Assembly (NCBI RefSeq): GCF_017876155.1
Contig: NZ_JAGINP010000013.1
Location: 1 to 64,000, forward strand
Direction: 5' to 3'
Source: Azospirillum rugosum
GTDB lineage: Bacteria > Pseudomonadota > Alphaproteobacteria > Azospirillales > Azospirillaceae
Length of the DNA: 64,000 nt
Positions 15,994 to 25,928 of the stretch are shown here, piece after piece. Position 1 is the stretch's first letter. Each line of letters opens with the position of its first letter. The position numbers and the translations under genes were made by a program. The notes below the pieces were generated by a model. That model was not told the origin of the DNA and did not search any database. It worked only from the letters and a program-made list of their open reading frames with translations.

Positions 15994-16791
15994 TTACATC
16001 CCCAGCACGTTCTTCATACTGTAGAGGCCCGGCTTCTTGTCGTTGGCCCAGCGGGCGGCGCGGACCGCGCCCTTGGCGTAGATCTGGCGGCCGGACGCCT
16101 TGTGGGTCAGCTCGATCCGCTCGCCGTCGCCGGCGAAGACCACGGTGTGGTCACCGATGACGTCGCCGCCGCGCAGCGTGGCGAAGCCGATCTCGCCGCG
16201 CGGGCGGGCGCCGGGGTGGCCGTCGCGGACCTTCTGCCAGACGTCCTCCAGATTCACCCCGCGCCCCGCCGCCACGGCGCGGCCGAGGCCGAGCGCGGTG
16301 CCCGACGGCGCATCCACCTTGTGGCGGTGGTGCATTTCCAGGATGTCGACGTCGAAGTCGTCGCCCAGCGCGCGGCCGACCTGCTCCACCAGGGCCAGCA
16401 GCAGGTTGACGCCCAGCGACATGTTCGGCGACTGCACGATGGGCGTGTGGGTGGCGGCCTGGGCGATCGCCTCCTGCTGGGACGGGCCGATCCCGGTGGT
16501 GCCGATGACCAGCACGGTCTGCGACTGGGCGGCCAGTGCCGCGTGACGCACGGTGGCGTCGGGGCTGGTGAAGTCGATCACCGCGTCCGCCTCCGCGAAC
16601 AGGGTCGCCGCGTCGTCGATGGCGGTGACGCCCAGCGGATCGATCCCGGCCAGCGTGCCGATGTCCTTGCCGAGCGCCGGGCCGCCGACCCGCTCCGTCC
16701 CGCCGGCCAGCGTGCAGCCGGGCGTCGCGGCGATCTCGCGCACCAGCATCTGCCCCATGCGCCCCGCGCACCCGACGACCCCGATCTTCAT
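15994..16791 (-). CDS. dapB: 4-hydroxy-tetrahydrodipicolinate reductase
   Basis: A 265-residue NAD(P)H-dependent reductase of the lysine/diaminopimelate pathway. It has the N-terminal dinucleotide loop GVVGCAGRMGQML, IDFTSPDATVRHAALA, the catalytic-loop motif EMHHRHKVDAPSGTAL and the C-terminal substrate region. The ATG at 16791 has GGGAGG upstream. It lies 54 bases past znuA on the same strand and could be read through from it, although the functions are unrelated. Confidence 0.96.
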   Translation of the reverse strand: MKIGVVGCAGRMGQMLVREIAATPGCTLAGGTERVGGPALGKDIGTLAGIDPLGVTAIDDAATLFAEADAVIDFTSPDATVRHAALAAQSQTVLVIGTTGIGPSQQEAIAQAATHTPIVQSPNMSLGVNLLLALVEQVGRALGDDFDVDILEMHHRHKVDAPSGTALGLGRAVAAGRGVNLEDVWQKVRDGHPGARPRGEIGFATLRGGDVIGDHTVVFAGDGERIELTHKASGRQIYAKGAVRAARWANDKKPGLYSMKNVLGM

Positions 16792-16845
16792 GCCTGCCTC
16801 CCTCGAAAAAGCACCATCAGGGTCTAGCACAGCCGGGCGCCGCGC

Positions 16846-17790
16846 TTAAGTGCCGAGACAGCCCTTGAGCGAGGCTGCGATGTTGCGCAGCAGCGTGGGG
16901 TAGAGGTCCGGCCCGTCGGGCAGGTTGGCGCCTTCGGGATCGAGCACGCCCTTCTTCGCCTTGGTGCCCTGCACGATGGTGTCGACCAGGGCGGGTTCGA
17001 ACTGCGGCTCCGCGAAGACGCAGACGGCGCCCAGCGACGTGATCTTGGCGCGGATGTCAGACAGGCGCTTGGCCGAGGGGCGGCGTTCCGGGTTGACGGT
17101 GATGGCGCCGACGCCGTTCAGGCCGTAATGCGCCTCGAAATACTGGTATGCGTCGTGGAAGACGACGAAGGGCTTGCCCTGGACCGGGGCCAGCGCCGCC
17201 TTCAGCTCCGCGTCCAGCGCGGCGAGGCCGCGGGCGGTGCGTTCGGCGTTGGCGCGATAGGCGTCGGCGTGGGCGGCGTCCTTGGCCTCCAGCGCGTCGG
17301 CGATGGCGCCCACCATGGCGCGGGCGTTGTCGGGGTCGAGCCAGACATGGGTGTTGACCTCCTCGTGGCCCCCCTCATGCGCATGATCGTGCCCATGGTC
17401 GTGCGGATCCCAGGCGCCGCCCTCGCGGGCGTCGAGCAGCGCGACGCCCGGCGCCTCCATCAGCTCCACCGCCGTGGCCTTGGTGGCGGTTGCCTCCAGC
17501 GGCTTGGCGAGGAAGCCCTCCAGCTCCGGCCCGATCCAGAAGACGAGGTCGGCGTCGGCCAGCGCCCGGGCGTCGGACGGCTTCAGCGCGTAGGTGTGGG
17601 GGGACGCGGCGCCGCGCACGATCAGCGTCGGCTCCCCCACCCCCTGCATCACCGCGGCGACCAAGGCGTGCACCGGCTTGATCGAGGCGACGACCTTCGG
17701 CGTTTTGGCCGGCGCGTCGGCGAGGGCCGGGCTCGCGGTGAGCAAAGCGGCCGTTATCAGGGCGGTAACGGCGGGCAGCGCGGGGCGCAT
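16846..17790 (-). CDS. znuA: zinc ABC transporter substrate-binding protein ZnuA
   Basis: A 314-residue periplasmic cluster A-I metal-binding protein with a signal peptide (MRPALPAVTALITAALLTAS...ALADA). It has the typical His-rich flexible loop (HDHGHDHAHEGGHEE) between the first and second zinc His regions, and AVCVFAEPQFEP near the end. It captures Zn(II) for the ZnuBC permease. The ATG at 17790 has GAGGAAA upstream; the frame stays open to 17880 but that would run through the operator. It is divergent from znuC around a Zur-like operator. Confidence 0.93.
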   Translation of the reverse strand: MRPALPAVTALITAALLTASPALADAPAKTPKVVASIKPVHALVAAVMQGVGEPTLIVRGAASPHTYALKPSDARALADADLVFWIGPELEGFLAKPLEATATKATAVELMEAPGVALLDAREGGAWDPHDHGHDHAHEGGHEEVNTHVWLDPDNARAMVGAIADALEAKDAAHADAYRANAERTARGLAALDAELKAALAPVQGKPFVVFHDAYQYFEAHYGLNGVGAITVNPERRPSAKRLSDIRAKITSLGAVCVFAEPQFEPALVDTIVQGTKAKKGVLDPEGANLPDGPDLYPTLLRNIAASLKGCLGT

Positions 17791-17860
17791 GGGTGATTTC
17801 CTCATGTCTGGCTGGACAGTCGGCCGTTTCGGGCGCATAGGGTTGGTCGTCCCGATCAAT

Positions 17861-17878
17861 GTCACGTTATAACATAAC

Positions 17879-17883
<5 letters not shown>
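17861..17883. promoter_or_regulatory. Zur-like operator between znuA and znuC
   Basis: A 23-base near-palindrome centred on 17872 (GTTATA-A-CATAAC core). It matches most positions of the alphaproteobacterial Zur box GAAATGTTATANTATAACATTTC as I recall it. It stands out as the only AT-rich palindrome between the divergent zinc-uptake genes, and it covers the first in-frame ATG of znuC. Confidence 0.75.
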
Positions 17884-18674
<791 letters not shown>

Positions 18675-18682
<8 letters not shown>

Positions 18683-19460
18683 TTTCGTCCTGCGGGCGCT
18701 GGCCGCCGGCTGCGGCATCGCGCTGATGGCCGGGCCGCTGGGGTCCTTCGTGGTGTGGCGGCGCATGGCCTATTTCGGCGACACGCTGGCCCATTCCGCC
18801 CTGCTGGGCGTGGCGCTCGGCTTCCTGCTGGGCGTCAACCCGCTGGTCGGGGTGGTCGGCGTCTGCGTTGCGCTGGCCCTGGCGCTGGTCGGCTTGCAGC
18901 GGCACCGGGCGCTGGCGTCCGACACGGTGCTGGGCATCCTGTCGCATTCGTCCCTGTCGCTGGGGCTGGTCGCCATCGCCTTCCTGGAGACGCTGCGGGT
19001 CGACCTGATCTCCTACCTGTTCGGCGACATCCTGTCGGTCACGCCGGCCGACCTCGCCTGGATCTACGGCGGCGGGGCGGTCGCGCTGGGGGGGCTGGTG
19101 CTGCTGTGGCGCCGCCTGCTGGCGGTGACCGTGGACGAGGACCTGGCGCGGGTGGAGGGCATGCCGGTGGAGGCGCTGCGGCTGGCCTTCATGCTGCTGA
19201 TCGCGCTGGTGATCGCGGCGGCGATGAAGATCGTCGGCATCCTGCTGATCACCTCCCTGCTGATCATCCCCGCCGCCGCGGCCCGCCGCTTCGCCCGCAC
19301 GCCGGAGATGATGGCGGGGCTGGCGTCGGTGTTCGGCATGGCCGCGGTGCTGGGCGGCCTGTACGCCTCCCTCACCTGGGACCTGCCCGGCGGACCGAGC
19401 GTGGTGGTGGCCGCCGCGGCCCTGTTCCTGGCGAGTGCGGTGGTGCCGCTGCGGTCGTAA
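18675..19460 (+). CDS. znuB: zinc ABC transporter permease ZnuB
   Basis: A 261-residue ABC-3 family permease with about seven to eight transmembrane helices. It starts [20 protein letters not shown]. The conserved [20 protein letters not shown] segment near residue 35 and a late [21 protein letters not shown] helix are typical of zinc/manganese permeases. It dimerises in the inner membrane under ZnuC. The ATG overlaps the znuC stop, so the two are coupled. Confidence 0.93.
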
Positions 19461-19463
19461 CGT

Positions 19464-19492
19464 TTGCCGGGCACGCAGATTGAGCGTATATG
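19464..19492 (+). promoter_or_regulatory. predicted promoter of the antisense RNA
   Basis: TTGCCG, a 17-base spacer and TATATG start three bases after the znuB stop. Position 19499 (A) is the expected first transcribed base. It would drive a short RNA that runs into the terminator at 19538-19575. Confidence 0.55.
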
Positions 19493-19498
19493 TAATGC

Positions 19499-19576
19499 AC
19501 TTCGCTGGTGGTCAGTGAAAACTGGCTCCAAAAAACCGAGGCCCGCTGTCTTCCACCAGCGGGCCTCTGCTTTTTC
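19499..19576 (+). ncRNA. candidate antitoxin RNA complementary to the 19635-19703 small ORF
   Basis: A predicted transcript of about 78 nt with its own promoter upstream and a strong terminator at its 3' end. Its first 16 bases (ACTTCGCTGGTGGTCA, 19499-19514) repeat perfectly at 19687-19702. There they lie on the strand opposite the small ORF, so this RNA can pair with codons 1-6 of that mRNA. Its 3' part also overlaps the converging mRNA at the shared terminator. No protein of convincing quality is encoded. This is the layout of RNA II in Fst/par type I toxin-antitoxin loci. The RNA itself is a prediction. Confidence 0.55.
19530..19575. terminator. bidirectional terminator shared by the small RNA and the small ORF
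   Basis: A perfect 11-bp stem (GAGGCCCGCTG / CAGCGGGCCTC, 19538-19548 and 19557-19567) with an eight-base loop. On the plus strand it is followed by TGCTTTTT. On the minus strand it is followed by GG and six Ts. It is therefore a well-formed Rho-independent terminator in both directions, lying between two convergent units. Confidence 0.85.
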
Positions 19577-19634
19577 CGGGGTGGAGAGGCGCCGTCCCCT
19601 CAAGGCACCTCCCCGGACTCAGGCCGTCAGGTCC

Positions 19635-19703
19635 TTACCGCCATAAGGCGATGAGGATCTGGACGATCATGAGCACGATCACCACGACTTCGCTGGTGGT
19701 CAT
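19635..19703 (-). CDS. candidate type I toxin, 22-residue hydrophobic peptide
   Basis: A 22-codon ORF (ATG to TAA). It starts MTTSEVVV, followed by one continuous hydrophobic helix and ending in A-L-W-R. AAAGGGGG lies six bases before the ATG, an excellent ribosome site. The peptide is a single membrane-spanning segment with a charged C-terminus, as in small type I toxins. Codons 1-6 are complementary to the 5' end of the RNA predicted at 19499-19576. The mRNA would end at the shared terminator about 100 bases past the stop. I found no clear promoter between 19704 and 19850. No homology to named toxins is claimed; it could be an unrelated small membrane protein. Confidence 0.55.
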   Translation of the reverse strand: MTTSEVVVIVLMIVQILIALWR

Positions 19704-19985
19704 CGTCGGCCCCCTTTCCGCCGCTGGGCGTGGATTTTCCGGACCCAGCTTCCACACCAGGCCGGAATCCCACCGACACCGCGTGCTGGTTGCGTTTTAG
19801 AGGGGGAACGAAGCCGCCGGATAGCGGCATCGGTTGCGGCACGGTCGTCATACGCTTGCATGGAAACGGCGTCCACAATTTACAAAGGGTTATCGCGTCG
19901 CGCAGGCTCCACCCCGTTGCCATCCCCGGTAGGACCACCTACAGTCCTCGACCGAGGGGATAAGCATCAAGAAGAACGGGACATC
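19704..19985. other. divergent spacer between the small ORF and lutA
   Basis: It holds the ribosome site and 5' leader of the minus-strand small ORF, and the predicted lut promoter on the plus strand. I see no further gene, repeat or clear operator in it. Confidence 0.5.
19856..19884 (+). promoter_or_regulatory. predicted promoter of lutABC
   Basis: TTGCAT, a 17-base spacer and TTTACA lie about 100 bases before the lutA ATG. No LutR or LldR gene is present in the window, so the regulator is unknown. Confidence 0.4.
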
Positions 19986-20756
19986 ATGGCTGAAAAGCGC
20001 CCCGCGCCCAGAGTGGGTCTGTTCGTCACCTGCCTCGTCGATCTGTTCCGCCCCACCGTCGGCTTCGCCGCGGTCAAGCTGCTGGAGGATGCCGGCTGCA
20101 CGGTGGAGGTACCGTCGGCGCAGACCTGCTGCGGGCAGCCGGCCTTCAATTCGGGCGACCGCAAGACGGCGCAGGAGCTTGCCCGCAACACCATCGCCGC
20201 CTTCGAAGGCTTCGACTATGTGGTCGTGCCGTCGGGCTCCTGCGGCGGGCAGATCAAGAAGCACTATCCGGAGCTGCTGGCCGAGGACCCGGCCTGGGCG
20301 GCGCGGGCGCAGCACCTGTCGGCGCGGACCTACGAGCTGGTCTCCTTCCTGGCCGACGTGCTGGGGGTGACGGACACCGGCGCGCGCTACGACGGCACGA
20401 TCACCTACCACGACAGCTGTTCGGGCCTGCGCGAGCTGGGCGTCAAGGAGCAGCCGCGCCGCCTGCTGGCCTCGGTGGAGGGGTTGACGCTCAACGAGCT
20501 GCCGGGGGCCGAGGTCTGCTGCGGCTTCGGCGGGACCTTTTGCGTCAAGTACCCGGACGTCTCCAACCGCATGGTCGAGGCCAAGACCGCCGACATCAAG
20601 GGAACCCAGGCCGACACGCTGCTGGCCGGCGACATGGGCTGCCTGTTGAACATGGCCGGCAAGCTGAAGCGCGAGGGCTCCGCCATTCGCGTGCGTCACG
20701 TGGCGGAGGTGCTGGCCGGCGTCACCGACACGCCCCCGATTGGCGAGAAAGGTTGA
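19986..20756 (+). CDS. lutA: L-lactate utilisation protein LutA
   Basis: A 256-residue cysteine-rich (CCG domain) Fe-S oxidoreductase subunit. It carries two copies of the Cys-Cys-Gly motif: QTCCGQPAFNSGD with PSGSCGG, and SCSGLRELG with AEVCCGFGGTF. LutABC together oxidise L-lactate to pyruvate without LldD. The ATG at 19986 follows a promoter and a ~100-base leader. lutB begins four bases after its stop, so the operon order A-B-C is intact. Confidence 0.92.
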   Translation: MAEKRPAPRVGLFVTCLVDLFRPTVGFAAVKLLEDAGCTVEVPSAQTCCGQPAFNSGDRKTAQELARNTIAAFEGFDYVVVPSGSCGGQIKKHYPELLAEDPAWAARAQHLSARTYELVSFLADVLGVTDTGARYDGTITYHDSCSGLRELGVKEQPRRLLASVEGLTLNELPGAEVCCGFGGTFCVKYPDVSNRMVEAKTADIKGTQADTLLAGDMGCLLNMAGKLKREGSAIRVRHVAEVLAGVTDTPPIGEKG

Positions 20757-20760
20757 CCCC

Positions 20761-22182
20761 ATGGAGCCGACCACCCACGCCTTTCCCGAGAACGCCCGCA
20801 AGGCGCTGAGCGACGAGCGCCTGCAGAAGGTGCTGGCCATCGCGCCGGCCGGCTTCGTCAACCGCCGCAAACAGGCCGCCGACCGCCTGCCGGAGTTCGA
20901 GGCCCTGCGCGACCAGGGCCGCGACCTGAAGAACCACGTGCTCGCCAACCTGGACACCTACCTGGAGGCCTTCGAATCCAAGGTGACCGAGCAGGGCGGC
21001 CATGTGCACTGGTGCCGCACGGACCAGGAGGCCCGCGACGCCATCCTGGGCATCTGCCGCGCGGCCAACGCCAAGACGGTCACCAAGGGCAAGTCGATGG
21101 TGTCCGAGGAGATCGGGATCAACGACTACCTGGAGGCCAACGGGCTGACGCCGATCGAGACCGATCTCGGCGAATACATCATCCAGCTGCGCCACGAGCC
21201 GCCCAGCCACATCATCGCCCCGGCCTTCCACCTGTCGAAGAAGGACGTGGAGGGCACCTTCCGGCAGGCCCACACCGACCTGCCGCCGGACCGCGTGCTG
21301 GACGACCCGAAGGTGCTGATCGCCGAGGCGCGGACGGTGTTGCGCCGCAAGTTCCAGCAGGCCGACGTCGGCATCACCGGCGCCAACCTCATGATCGCGG
21401 AGACGGGGTCGACCGTCATCGTCACCAACGAGGGCAACGGCGACTTGACGCAAATCCTGCCGCGCGTCCACGTCGTCATCGCCAGCATCGAGAAGATCGT
21501 CCCGACGCTGGAGGATGCCGCGCTGGTGCTGCGCCTGCTGGCGCGCTCCGCCACGGGGCAGGAGGCGTCGGCCTACACCACCTTCTCCACCGGGCCGCGC
21601 CGGCCGGGCGACCTGGACGGGCCGGAGGAGTTCCACGTCGTTCTGCTCGACAACGGGCGGTCGGCGCTGCTGGGAACGGAGTTCCAGGAGGTGCTGCGCT
21701 GCATCCGCTGCGGCGCCTGTATGAACCACTGCCCGGTCTACGGCGCGGTCGGCGGCCACGCCTACGGCTGGGTCTATCCGGGGCCGATCGGGTCGGTGAT
21801 CCAGCCGGCCCTGCTGGGGGTGAAGGAGGCCGGGCACCTGCCCAACGCCTCCACCTTCTGCGGGCGCTGCGAGGCGGTCTGCCCCATGCGCATCCCGTTG
21901 CCCAAGATGATGCGCCACTGGCGGGAGAAGGAGTTCGAAGAGGGCCTCCAGCCCGCCGCCATGCGCAAGGGCCTGGGCCTGTGGGCCTGGTTCGCGCGGC
22001 GTCCGGCGCTGTACCACGCGGCGACGCGCATGGCGATCCGCGCGCTGGGCGCGCTCGGTCGCGGCAAGGGCCGTTTCGCCGCGCTGCCGCTGGCGCAGGG
22101 CTGGACCAAACACCGCGACATGCCGGCGCCGGAGGGCAAGACCTTCCAGCAGATGTGGGCCGAGCAGAAGGGAAAGCGCTGA
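20761..22182 (+). CDS. lutB: L-lactate utilisation protein LutB
   Basis: A 473-residue Fe-S protein. The N-terminal ~300 residues are the LUD domain (KGKSMVSEEIGIN, ETGSTVIVTNEGNGD). The C-terminal part has two [4Fe-4S] motifs, CIRCGACMNHCPVYG and CGRCEAVCPMRIP. It is the electron-transfer core of the lactate dehydrogenase complex. AAAGG precedes the ATG at 20761. Two bases separate its stop from the lutC ATG. Confidence 0.93.
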   Translation: MEPTTHAFPENARKALSDERLQKVLAIAPAGFVNRRKQAADRLPEFEALRDQGRDLKNHVLANLDTYLEAFESKVTEQGGHVHWCRTDQEARDAILGICRAANAKTVTKGKSMVSEEIGINDYLEANGLTPIETDLGEYIIQLRHEPPSHIIAPAFHLSKKDVEGTFRQAHTDLPPDRVLDDPKVLIAEARTVLRRKFQQADVGITGANLMIAETGSTVIVTNEGNGDLTQILPRVHVVIASIEKIVPTLEDAALVLRLLARSATGQEASAYTTFSTGPRRPGDLDGPEEFHVVLLDNGRSALLGTEFQEVLRCIRCGACMNHCPVYGAVGGHAYGWVYPGPIGSVIQPALLGVKEAGHLPNASTFCGRCEAVCPMRIPLPKMMRHWREKEFEEGLQPAAMRKGLGLWAWFARRPALYHAATRMAIRALGALGRGKGRFAALPLAQGWTKHRDMPAPEGKTFQQMWAEQKGKR

Positions 22183-22184
22183 CC

Positions 22185-22859
22185 ATGGCCGACACCTCCT
22201 CCGCCCGCGCCCAGATCCTGGGGGGCATCCGCAAGGCGCTGGGTTCCGTCGAGGGCTCTGAGGACGCGCGCAAACGCCTCGCCGTCCATCCGCGCAACCT
22301 TGTCCCGGCCCGCGCCCAGCTGCAGCACGCCGATCAGGTGGAGCTTTTCACCCGCATGGCGACGGAGGTCGCGGCGACGGTGGAGCGGCTGCCGGGCTTA
22401 AGCGACGTGCCGCGCGCCGTGGCCGAGTATCTGGCCGGCCTGAACCTGCCGGCCGAGATCCGCGTCGCCCCGGACGCGGACCTCGACGCCATTCCTTGGG
22501 ATCAGCGCCCGACCCTGACCGTCAGCAAGGGGCGCGCCCGCGACAGCGACGGCGCGTCGGTCACCGGCGCCTTCGCGGGCGTGGCGGAGACCGGTTCCCT
22601 CATGCTCCTTTCGGGGACGGAACGACCGACCACGCTGAACTTCCTGCCCGACACGCACATCGTCGTGCTGAAGCGCAGTCAAGTGGTTGGGACCATGGAG
22701 GACGCCTGGGACCGGCTGCGCGGTCTGGGCGTCGCCGGGACCATGCCGCGCACGGTCAATTTCATTACGGGTCCGTCACGAACCGGCGACATCGAGATGC
22801 GCATCGAGCTGGGCGCCCACGGGCCGCGGCGGCTGCACATTCTGTTGGTGGAGGATTGA
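22185..22859 (+). CDS. lutC: L-lactate utilisation protein LutC
   Basis: A 224-residue LUD-domain protein (LutC/YkgG). Conserved points are FAGVAETGSLMLLSG, RPTTLNFLPDTHIVVL and GPSRTGDIEMRIELGAHGPR near the end. It is the third component of the LutABC L-lactate oxidation system. It starts right after lutB, and the operon ends at a 9-bp perfect inverted repeat. Confidence 0.92.
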   Translation: MADTSSARAQILGGIRKALGSVEGSEDARKRLAVHPRNLVPARAQLQHADQVELFTRMATEVAATVERLPGLSDVPRAVAEYLAGLNLPAEIRVAPDADLDAIPWDQRPTLTVSKGRARDSDGASVTGAFAGVAETGSLMLLSGTERPTTLNFLPDTHIVVLKRSQVVGTMEDAWDRLRGLGVAGTMPRTVNFITGPSRTGDIEMRIELGAHGPRRLHILLVED

Positions 22860-22870
22860 CAGGGCCGCGT

Positions 22871-22907
22871 GTTCAAGGGTTTATCCGCTGGGGTTTATCC
22901 CTTGAAC
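22871..22907. repeat. inverted repeat after lutC with an internal doubled GGTTTATCC
   Basis: GTTCAAGGG and CCCTTGAAC form perfect 9-bp arms around a loop that contains most of a direct repeat (GGGTTTATCC twice). There is no T-tract on either strand, so an operator or processing hairpin is as likely as a terminator. Confidence 0.55.
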
Positions 22908-22989
22908 GTCCGTGCCGGAACTTGCGTCAACCCGTGTCCGCTCCGATCCGCCTTCCGGCCAGCGCATCCTTTGCGCCGAGGCCCTTGAG

Positions 22990-23559
22990 ATGACCCGCCG
23001 CCGCTCGGTCACCACCGAGGAGCGGCGCCTGTGGCGGATCGCCATGCGCGACGCGGACCCCATGCCCGGCCGCACCATCGAGGATCCAGACCCGCCGCCG
23101 GCGCCCGCTTTGGAGCCCGAGCCGGTCGCCACCACCGCCTCCCCTCCTCCCACGGTTCCGCCGAAGGGCGGGGCCCCGACGGGCCGGCGCCCCAGCCAGC
23201 CGCCGCTGACGGTCGGCAACACCGACAACATCGACCGCCGCACCGCCGACCGCTTCAAGCGCGGCGAGATGGAGATCGATGGGCGCATCGACCTGCACGG
23301 CATGACCCAGGTGCAGGCGCACGGCGCCCTGTCGGGCTTCGTCCACCGCGCCTGGCACGAGGGCCGGCGCTGCGTACTCGTCATCACCGGCAAGGGCACG
23401 TACAGCGGTGGTGCCGGCGTGCTGCGCCAGTCCGTGCCGCGCTGGCTGGCCGATTCTCCCTTGCGCCCCATGGTGCTGGCCGTACGTCCGGCCCAGGCGC
23501 GCCATGGCGGGGACGGCGCGCTGTACGTGCTGATCAAGCGCCGTCGGGACCACCGGTAG
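22990..23559 (+). CDS. Smr/MutS2-type domain protein
   Basis: A 189-residue protein. The N-terminal half is Pro/Ala-rich and probably disordered. The C-terminal ~85 residues are an Smr domain (EIDGRIDLHGMTQVQAHGAL, then VLVITGKGTYSGGAGVLRQ with the LDLHG-like and TGKG motifs). Smr domains are nicking or RNA-cleaving endonuclease modules. In related alphaproteobacteria the gene sits beside mltA and an XRE gene; here the XRE partner is kept 11 bases downstream but mltA is 11 kb away. The ATG at 22990 is the most likely start; the frame is open to 22912. Confidence 0.84.
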   Translation: MTRRRSVTTEERRLWRIAMRDADPMPGRTIEDPDPPPAPALEPEPVATTASPPPTVPPKGGAPTGRRPSQPPLTVGNTDNIDRRTADRFKRGEMEIDGRIDLHGMTQVQAHGALSGFVHRAWHEGRRCVLVITGKGTYSGGAGVLRQSVPRWLADSPLRPMVLAVRPAQARHGGDGALYVLIKRRRDHR

Positions 23560-23570
23560 GACGCGGCGCC

Positions 23571-23978
23571 ATGACCCCCTTCGGCGAACGGGTCCGCGCC
23601 CTGCGCGAGGGCAAGGGCGTCACGCTCAAGCAGATGGCGGCGGACCTGCACATCTCCTCCGCCTACCTGTCGGCGCTGGAGCACGGCAAGCGCGGCCAGC
23701 CCTCCCCGCAGCTGGTCCGCCAGATCTGCGCCTATTTCGGGATCATCTGGGACGACGCGGAGGATCTGGAGCGGCTGGCCGCCCTGTCGCACCCGCGCGT
23801 GACGGTGGACACCGCCGGGCTCAGCCCCAAGGCGACCGAACTGGCGAACCGCCTGGCCGGGCGCATCCAGGACCTGGACGACCCGACGTTGGACCGGCTG
23901 CTCGGCGTGCTCGACGAGGCCGAGGCCGGCGGCGCAACCACGGCCCGGCGCCGCGCGGGCGTACGGCGCCGGTCATGA
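23571..23978 (+). CDS. XRE-family helix-turn-helix regulator
   Basis: A 135-residue DNA-binding protein with a Cro/CI-type helix-turn-helix in residues 5-60 (VTLKQMAADLHISSAYLSAL EHGKRG region), followed by helical segments (LSPKATELANRLAGRIQDLD). It starts 11 bases after the Smr gene and is surely co-transcribed; the Smr-XRE pair is conserved in this group. Its targets are unknown. Confidence 0.86.
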   Translation: MTPFGERVRALREGKGVTLKQMAADLHISSAYLSALEHGKRGQPSPQLVRQICAYFGIIWDDAEDLERLAALSHPRVTVDTAGLSPKATELANRLAGRIQDLDDPTLDRLLGVLDEAEAGGATTARRRAGVRRRS

Positions 23979-24122
23979 GCCCAACCCATACCCTGAGACG
24001 GCTTGTGGGATAATCGGTCGCAACCCGTGGGCCGCCCTTTCGGGTCGATTTCGTAGGCGTTAGGGCCTATGAATCCCGCCCATGGTGCGTTCCGTCCCCG
24101 CCCGTCCCGACAGGACCTTCCG

Positions 24123-25661
<1,539 letters not shown>

Positions 25662-25687
25662 GAAATTTCGGGACGAGTGCGTAGCGC

Positions 25688-25771
25688 GTAGGTTGGGTGG
25701 AGCGCCAGCGGAACCCAACAAACCCTGCCTCGCAACGATTGTTGGGTTGCGCTTCGCTCCACCCAACCTAC
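25688..25771. repeat. REP-like palindrome (GTAGGTTGGGT...ACCCAACCTAC), copy 2
   Basis: The same palindrome as at 10.37 kb, 84 bases long, starting about 27 bases after the histidine kinase stop. Its inner halves differ (GGAACCCAACAAACC / GGTTGCGCTTCGC). Confidence 0.8.
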
Positions 25772-25807
25772 GGATTCGTAAAAGATTTGGCGAAAGCGCC
25801 GGGAGTT

Positions 25808-25915
25808 GGGCCCCCACCCTAACCCTCCCCCACCTTCGGCGAGGGAGGGGACTGCCGCCGCGCGTCCCTTGAAGCCCTCCCCCGCCGAAGGTGGGGGAGG
25901 GTTGGGTGGGGGCCC
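25808..25915. repeat. long inverted repeat GGGCCCCCACCCTAACCCTCCCCCACC
   Basis: The left arm (GGGCCCCCACCCTAACCC...) and right arm (...GGGTTGGGTGGGGGCCC) pair almost perfectly over about 28 bases. The inner parts CTTCGGCGAGG and CCGCCGAAG also pair. It lies between convergent genes and can act as a terminator for hslU. Looser relatives are at 38.24 and 48.25 kb. Confidence 0.7.
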
Positions 25916-25928
25916 GGCGCCGGGACTT

